DNA of 64,000 bases from Rhynchosporium graminicola. Its lineage: Eukaryota > Ascomycota > Leotiomycetes > Helotiales > Ploettnerulaceae. The DNA lies in assembly GCA_900074885.1 (NCBI GenBank), contig FJUW01000020.1, positions 212,199 to 276,198 on the forward strand, in the 5' to 3' direction. Position numbers and translations under genes: made by a program. Position 1 is the stretch's first letter; each line of letters opens with the position of its first letter. Below the pieces are notes generated by a model. The model saw only the letters and a program-made list of their open reading frames with translations. It was not told the origin of the DNA and did no database searches. Of the stretch, positions 58,140 through 64,000 are shown piece by piece.

Positions 58140-59249
58140 ATGGCGGCAGATTTACTCATTGAAATGAAGGATGACAAGGGCTTTATCGAGAGGTCAGTGA
58201 ACTAGAACTTTATAGCTGCGACTGAACCAGACTTGAGCTGACACGCCTTTTCCAGACTTCGAAGCTCATCAATGATTGAAATCAAGTGCCGTAATCACAC
58301 CACTGAACAGGACATCATTGTCCGTATTCCCGAAGCCATCGCCTGTTCTCTTTCTGGGCGAATCTCAGAATTGGTCGGAAATAGATCAGATGCTACGACG
58401 AATTTAGACATGGAGGGGCTGATGGGTAGAGCTGGAGACCTTGACGTGTTCGAAGACTTTTTCAGAGACAACCTCCTGTCCTATCTGACTTGCTTCGTAC
58501 AATGGATTTATACTTCCAAGCTGAACTACGACAAGGAACTGCCCCTTTTCAACATGTGGATCTTTGCTGTCATTCTTGAATGCCCTAGACTCCAGAATGA
58601 GACAGTAAGGATGCTAAGTCGTGACGCACTGTGGCGCTCGAACGTTTCTCTCGGAGAAAAAAAGCAGCAGTACTACTTCGCCAACCACCGATTCCCCTTC
58701 ACGATCTTTTTTTGCGAGAGATTAGCCGAAAATTTCAAGGACAAAGACACGAATGGATTCAGGGAAGATGGAGGGATTGACGTCAAGTTCTGGGAGAACA
58801 AGAAGTATTTGCTGTTTCTACTGGATTGTGCAGCATACTTTGGACTCAGTGATCGCAGAGTTCTTGATACCATTGATGATGATTGTTCAGAGGGGCTGGG
58901 CAATCTTTCGATCATGATTATGAAACGCATGGTTCAGCTAGCGAAGATCGGAGGTGAGATGTGCCCATGGGATCCAAAGAATATTGGCAGATATCTCGTC
59001 ACTGAGCAGCGCGCCAAGAACATGGCCATGGAAGTACCAGCAGTGCAAACACCACTTCGGAAGCGACCGGTAATGGCTTCAGGGTCTGCCCATGCCGCTG
59101 CCGCTGACAATGGAAACAAACGTGTGAAGGCGGTATCTGGAAACGTTCAAATCAAGCAGAGTCCAAGTGCGGAAAAGCGACTAAGTGATGTGAGCAAAAC
59201 CCTGGTTGGAGAAGACGATGAGGGTAGCGTTCAGAACCGAAGATCATGA
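58140..59249 (+). CDS. BTB-like family copy D (intact)
   Basis: Model of 348 residues: exon 1 58140-58192 (53 nt, MAADLLIEMKDDKGFIER), a 63-nt phase-2 intron (GTCAGT..TCCAG), exon 2 58256-59249. Seen: a divergent BTB-like start (SMIEIKCR, IVRIPEAIACSLSGRISEL), FVQWIYTSKLNYD, LECPRLQNETV, a helical middle (WENKKYLLFLLDCAAYF) and CPWDPKNIGRYL, then a basic tail with possible nuclear localisation signals (RKRPV, KRVKAV). Known: general BTB proteins end strand-rich N-halves with WLY-type motifs; this family is a diverged branch that I cannot name. It is the only one of four copies here with an unbroken frame. Its first exon has exactly the length and phase found in copies B and C. Confidence 0.8.
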
Positions 59250-61873
59250 AGGGCGATTAGTGGGGAAATTATTTAACGTGAGATTATTGCTGGCCGATTG
59301 AGATCGGGGCTTTGAACCATCCTGCATATTTGCACTTGCGGCATCATTTATTTCTGGCGAGTGGTGATCTGATGGTGTCTAGCTCTGTTACAAGGTGGAG
59401 GGGCCTCATGCGCACATAATTCCGTTATCATCACTGATTTTTCTTCATCTCATCGAAGCATGATTTGTCGGACATGTTATTTCTCGACAAATCCCGATTA
59501 GCTTACATCAATCATACACACGTAGCTCAAAATCTTACTCTCTACTGTTCTCGCTTGCTATGTTCAACTGTGTATGGTTTGAAATAACAGGTGCAAAGTG
59601 TTTCTTATCTGAAAGCCAAACTCGGAACCCAAGGTCGCATTTGATAACATGATAGTATGTGTCAAAATATTTCCATTCCTACCTAGCTAACAAGATGTCA
59701 AAATTACCTACACAGGAAAGGACCTGAAACCGTTCTCAGGTGTTCTCCACCAGCGACTGCCTGAAGCCATATTTCGTGCGTGCCGAAACACTGATTGATA
59801 TCGAGTGCTACTATATACCAGGTAAAGAAACATTGTTCTTCTCTCATAACCGCCTGAATAGCTTACCGATGTCTTTCTGGCCTCTTGCGGGCGCCTAAGT
59901 CGTTTTCGACTTCAACTGATCAATCTCTATCTTTGCTTTCTAGAATTCAAAAAACTTTCTATAGACGTCAGCAACGAGTCCTAGAAATCCAGGAATTTTC
60001 ATACTGAGCAAAACTTACCAGTATACCCGCTCCTCCTTATGTGCTGCTCAATTTGCCCCGCCCTCCTGGACTACACCATATCTGACCATCTCTTCAAAGA
60101 TTCCACCACACACCAAAAGTGGCCCTAAATTTGAAAGCCATCTCCTCCCTCACCCTCTCGACACCCATCGTCATCTAAGTCTCAGTATCACTACACGCTT
60201 TCATCCTCTCAAACCACCCTTCCTGACTATTCATTTCAGAAACAGCTTTTTTTACCTATAAACTTCGTAAACGCTGTAACCAGTTCTGAGTAATCATATA
60301 TCAAGGTGCCCCCATATGAGCGTCTTCCGATATATTCCGATGGCAGGGAAATACACAAGCAATCCGTAAATCATAATTATTGACGTCCAAGAATGGGACA
60401 ACACTCTTATCTCCCATGGGCGCCGAGATCTCCGAGGCTTCATCTTCCCTCCTCTACTGGTGCAAGAAGACTAGATAAAATCTGCACAAACACCCCGCCA
60501 TAGATCATCGTCCACGGCAGGACACTGCAAGGTTGATTCTCCACCTATCCAGAAAGCCTGCCAGATACAGTCCCATGACTATTCCTTTACCTCTCTCCAA
60601 GCTCATACTGTACCAATCCATCACGCCCCCTAGATAACACAAACCATTTCTATCCATTCAGACATGTCTGGCGTGTACTTTTGCCATTCCGACTGAAAAG
60701 CGAGTCGCCGAGTTCATAAGATGACCACGTTAAAATCAAAAGAGCGTGATCGTTATCGAATCCTAAGCTAAGACCAGGCCATTTGACTTCAAGATCCCAA
60801 TAGAGAAACATCGAAGGTCCTCTTGCCTCGTAGGATAGCTACTCGTGCGGCGTGCTTGACGGACTGACTATCAGAGAGCCGTCCTCTTGTGATTCTACAT
60901 ATCAGGATCATCCTTTCCAGAGTGGGAAGACCGTCGTCCAGCCTTGCTTATATGCCATTCAAACAGTCAATCCAGCAGTCTTTCAAAGGCAAATATAATC
61001 ATCATCCTGCTTTCGTAAATCAAAGAAAAGACTTTCTTGGCATCTTCGCCTATTTGTTTGTACTTTCATCCCGCCCAAAACGCACTAGCTCACTTCCCCC
61101 CCCCCCTTCTCATAAATCTCAATCTCCCCATCTCTCCATAATTTCATCTCATCACTACTAACCTTAAACAACCCACAATCATCACGTCTATTCCTCCAAC
61201 GAACCAATCAAGACCTATCCTATTCTCTCCCCAAACTCATCTGCTTTTCTCTCACCACGTGAATAGACAACCAAGGCAGAAAAGACGTATGTACCTATAT
61301 ATATATACTCTTGCCCCGCGCTTATTTTCTCTCCAGTACCAGTACCATTCCCGTTCCAAGACTATTCATTCTCAATCGCTTGAAATAAGCCTATTTCCTC
61401 ACCAAGAACGTCGTTCTTACTTCCGAAACCACAAGTGACCTGTCCATCCCCTAGATAGTAGTGATTCCCTCTTTCAGCTACTGTTCAGAAGCAGACGCGT
61501 TACCTAATAGTTTCCGAATGGTTCTTTTGCCACTGTATTGCGTGTGAAGTATAGATGACAGGTCTTTGTGGCTGAGAATGTAAGATCTAGAATCTGATCT
61601 TCATATGGGGTATGGGATCTGGATAAAAAGGATATTGGATTGGACTGCTATTTTCTACTGATAAACTGAGGTGGATATATGAATTTACGGTCTTGAGAGG
61701 AGAAAGAAAACAAAGCAAAACCAACACTCCCAAAAATTTCCCGGTATGCAAAAAGACAGACTGTAGCCTCAACGCCAAACGTCAAAGCTTGCAATCAAAA
61801 TGTCAATCTAATAATCTGTTTCCTACCCGCTCCAGTGCCTAAAGACAACGCCCGCTAAAATGCTCTCGTTCAG
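59250..61873. other. Intergenic, 2.6 kb
   Basis: No coding frame supported. From about 60000 to 61460 the plus strand is CT- and CA-rich, like a long mRNA leader, with an 11-C run (61096-61106) and an intron-like GTATGT..CTCCAG stretch (about 61288-61337). The strand behind it is antisense to the edge gene. A spliced non-coding transcript is possible but unproved. Confidence 0.35.
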
Positions 61874-64000
61874 TCATGATCTTCCATTTCCCCCCAAGTT
61901 CCTCGTCCCCTTCCCATCCGCGCCCCCGGTCCTGAAGAACTCAGAAACCACACCGACAGCATACGAACACCCCGCGACCCACGCCGCACCAACCAGCAAC
62001 CTCTTTGCCCTTCCCTCCTTACCCCTCGATCTCTCCTCTTCACCACTATCATCCTCCCAATTTCTTCTACCACTGAATACGGGCTCTTCACGTCTAACAT
62101 CAATATTCGATTTGAATGGAACTTCAGGCCCCTGATGCCGGTCATAGTTGACGAACCCAGTCGGACTAGCGAAATCCCCTGTTATAGGCGTACTTTGCAT
62201 ACCATCAATAGGATTCGTCACACGCTTTCTTTCTTTCGTGACGTTGGTCTCATGATATCCAGCTGGAGTTTCGGATTTTGGTAAAAAAGGAGATCCGGAA
62301 CGGACTTTACGGAAGACGAGCACGTCGCCGCTGCCAGCAACTATTTCGTAGCCCTGGGATTGGAGGGATTGGAAATGAGGGAAGAATTTCGAGGGGTTGC
62401 AAAGTCGTAGGAGAACTTCTGCTGGGGTCAGGGTGTCGGATAAGTCCGGGACGATGGAGGTCGTTTCGGCGATGCTGATAGATTGCATGGTCGGATCGTA
62501 GGCGAGGATTTTGTAAAGAGTTGGCTGAGGTGTGTTCACGAATAGATCGATAGTTTGACCAGTGCTGGTTGATTGGGTTGTGCTCTTTGGCTCTGCGTTG
62601 GCACGCTCTGGGACGGGGACTTGTCGATGCTTGCTGTCGATGGTACCGTATGAATCTTCGTATATGCCACGAACTTCGCGCACGAGATCTCGTTCTCTCA
62701 TTCTTTGCTCATTACGAGCGATTTGGTCTTCCTTAGGTCTGGGTCGACCTTGCTTAGACGCTGCTGGTGCAATGGATGCTGTGGAATTCGCCTCTCGTGG
62801 AAGGGCAGAGCTATCCATCCTTCGCGAATTGGTTCGATCGAGAGATGACTCCATTCGCGTTCTTCCTGGTGCTCTCGAGAATGCATCTGGGGCAAGACTA
62901 ATCAAAGGATCTGTCGACGTTTCTTGCCCGGCTTTAGATTTGGACGTAAGGCCTTCAGCACCAGTTTCTGAATTTGTCCACCTGGCTTCAAACTCCTCGG
63001 GAAAGTCTCGAACGAAATTCCCTGTCATCATTTGTTCGTCGGATACTTCGGGCTTCCAGCCTGCTTCTACTTCTGCAATCATGGAATTAAGTGGTCCTCT
63101 AGCATGAGCTACATGGTTGAGGAGCTCACTATGCTCGATCAGAAGTTCTTCTGCGAGCTCTCGCGAAGCATGTACCTTGTTGGCAGCCGCAGCTTCGTCG
63201 ACCGCGGATCGTGCGTTCTGAACACTCTCAAAGCTTTCCTCCAGCTGCTTCCTCTTGTGATGCTTCTGCAGCTCGGTCTCCTTCGATGGATTCTTGATAA
63301 TACCCGATGCTGCTCGGACATCACTTGTGCGGAGTAGATCTAAATCCTCAGTCTTGTCTTCCGAAAAATCCCTCAGCGCAGAACGCACAGGAGGCGTGGA
63401 CGTAAATGCCAAAGATTTTGCGTTAGAAGAGCTCGGCTTTTTGTAGTCTTTAACTTTCGCATCATACCCTGCCAAGCCTTCCTGAATGCGGCATTGGTTC
63501 TGTGGAGGGCTACTTGTATTCGACGCTTCCAAAAACGCAGGCCTGTGTTCCTCGTTCGACTGAATTTGAATCGGTGCTGGCTCTTCAGCGTTAGAACTGG
63601 CTTCATATGCTTCTGTGGCGGGTTTGTATTCGCGAAATGCCTTCAAGATGGGATCAAGTGATTCATGACTTTCAAGTCCATTCCGCAACGTGTCCGTATC
63701 GCTTCGATATTTTCGAATCGCTTGAAGAATGGGATCCGAGTTTTCTGGATCCAGTGTCTCACCGGTCATCTTCTTTGGCATGTGCTTGAAGTTCTCCTCA
63801 TAATGCCGAATTGCCTGCAGTAAATTGTCGGCCTCCTTCTTTTTCTGCGCTTCCCTGAATAGATCAGAGCTCTCATAATCTCGGACAGCTTGCTCGACAG
63901 GATCAAGTGGATCTGGTTTCGAGTCTGAGCTCCTCACAATCATGGGATTCTCGATTCTTAATTTGTAGTCCTTGAATGCTTGACTGACAGGATCGAGATG
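61874..64000 (-). CDS. Large repeat-bearing protein with C-terminal membrane helix, partial (start off window)
   Basis: Open frame of 708 visible residues to the TGA at 61874. It is also open upstream of the ATG at 63943 to the window edge (LDPVSQAFKDYKLRIENP), so the true start lies outside. Seen: at least four spaced copies of a DP(I/V)xxA(I/F/V)(R/K)xY motif (LDPVSQAFKDY, LDPVEQAVRDY, SDPILQAIRKY, LDPILKAFREY) plus a looser LLQAIRHY. A long charged, disordered middle follows, then an ordered domain (PTLYKILAYDPTMQSISIAE; LLRLCNPSKFFPHFQSLQSQ; GDVLVFRKV). A basic stretch and one hydrophobic helix (LLVGAAWVAGCSYAVGVV) lie near the end. Inference: a membrane-anchored protein. The ordered C-terminal domain is likely the conserved core. 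No function known to me. Confidence 0.82.
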   Translation of the reverse strand, partial: HLDPVSQAFKDYKLRIENPMIVRSSDSKPDPLDPVEQAVRDYESSDLFREAQKKKEADNLLQAIRHYEENFKHMPKKMTGETLDPENSDPILQAIRKYRSDTDTLRNGLESHESLDPILKAFREYKPATEAYEASSNAEEPAPIQIQSNEEHRPAFLEASNTSSPPQNQCRIQEGLAGYDAKVKDYKKPSSSNAKSLAFTSTPPVRSALRDFSEDKTEDLDLLRTSDVRAASGIIKNPSKETELQKHHKRKQLEESFESVQNARSAVDEAAAANKVHASRELAEELLIEHSELLNHVAHARGPLNSMIAEVEAGWKPEVSDEQMMTGNFVRDFPEEFEARWTNSETGAEGLTSKSKAGQETSTDPLISLAPDAFSRAPGRTRMESSLDRTNSRRMDSSALPREANSTASIAPAASKQGRPRPKEDQIARNEQRMRERDLVREVRGIYEDSYGTIDSKHRQVPVPERANAEPKSTTQSTSTGQTIDLFVNTPQPTLYKILAYDPTMQSISIAETTSIVPDLSDTLTPAEVLLRLCNPSKFFPHFQSLQSQGYEIVAGSGDVLVFRKVRSGSPFLPKSETPAGYHETNVTKERKRVTNPIDGMQSTPITGDFASPTGFVNYDRHQGPEVPFKSNIDVRREEPVFSGRRNWEDDSGEEERSRGKEGRAKRLLVGAAWVAGCSYAVGVVSEFFRTGGADGKGTRNLGGNGRS

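Noticed and set aside
1..64000. CRISPR arrays, rRNA genes, telomere repeats, prophage
   Set aside because: None seen; the window is fungal nuclear DNA with spliced genes.

Overview
The window comes from a filamentous ascomycete genome. The likely class is Leotiomycetes (Helotiales), inferred from gene style rather than a search. Genes carry short introns (about 45-120 nt) with GT..AG ends. Family content is typical of these fungi: 2EXR, F-box-like and BTB proteins, DHA1 transporters, a Cdc3-type septin, a secreted GH30 enzyme and a RIP-damaged LINE. No bacterial, viral, CRISPR, rRNA or convincing tRNA feature was seen. Several coding models below were rebuilt by hand across introns, with exon ends and phases checked base by base.

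Layout. 0.9-16.6 kb: an AT-hook protein, a small unknown gene, an MFS transporter, a three-exon F-box-like gene, an unknown two-exon gene, two tandem BTB/POZ paralogues and a 2EXR protein. 17-29.3 kb: a hexanucleotide repeat, the septin gene with a long leader, an Arg/Ser-rich protein, a small Ser-rich protein and a four-exon DHA1 transporter. 29-46.5 kb is gene-poor and decayed. It holds one clear intact gene, a secreted GH30 probable endo-beta-1,6-galactanase. Around it lie broken copies of a BTB-like family, a LINE RNase H-tail relic with a RIP signature and further coding-like debris. 46.8-55.6 kb is a dense block of conserved housekeeping genes: a PPT1-like thioesterase with an in-frame stop, a Utp30/Cic1-type L1-domain protein, a Pom33/Tts1 (TMEM33) membrane protein, the Ctk2 cyclin subunit of the CTD kinase, and a small conserved protein. 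58-64 kb: the only intact copy of the BTB-like family, a 2.6-kb gap, and a large repeat-bearing protein that runs off the right edge.

Main points of interest. (1) A BTB-like family with four copies in 27 kb shares a tiny first exon (53 nt in three copies, 50 nt in one) followed by a phase-2 intron; three of the four copies are broken. (2) The PPT1-like gene has a TAA exactly where relatives have a Tyr codon, upstream of the catalytic His, yet the frame stays open and conserved for 75 more codons. (3) A LINE fragment goes abruptly from strongly CA-depleted to normal sequence. (4) The Tts1-like gene needs a 16-nt micro-exon. No operon-like pathway links the genes; the housekeeping block is simply gene-dense.
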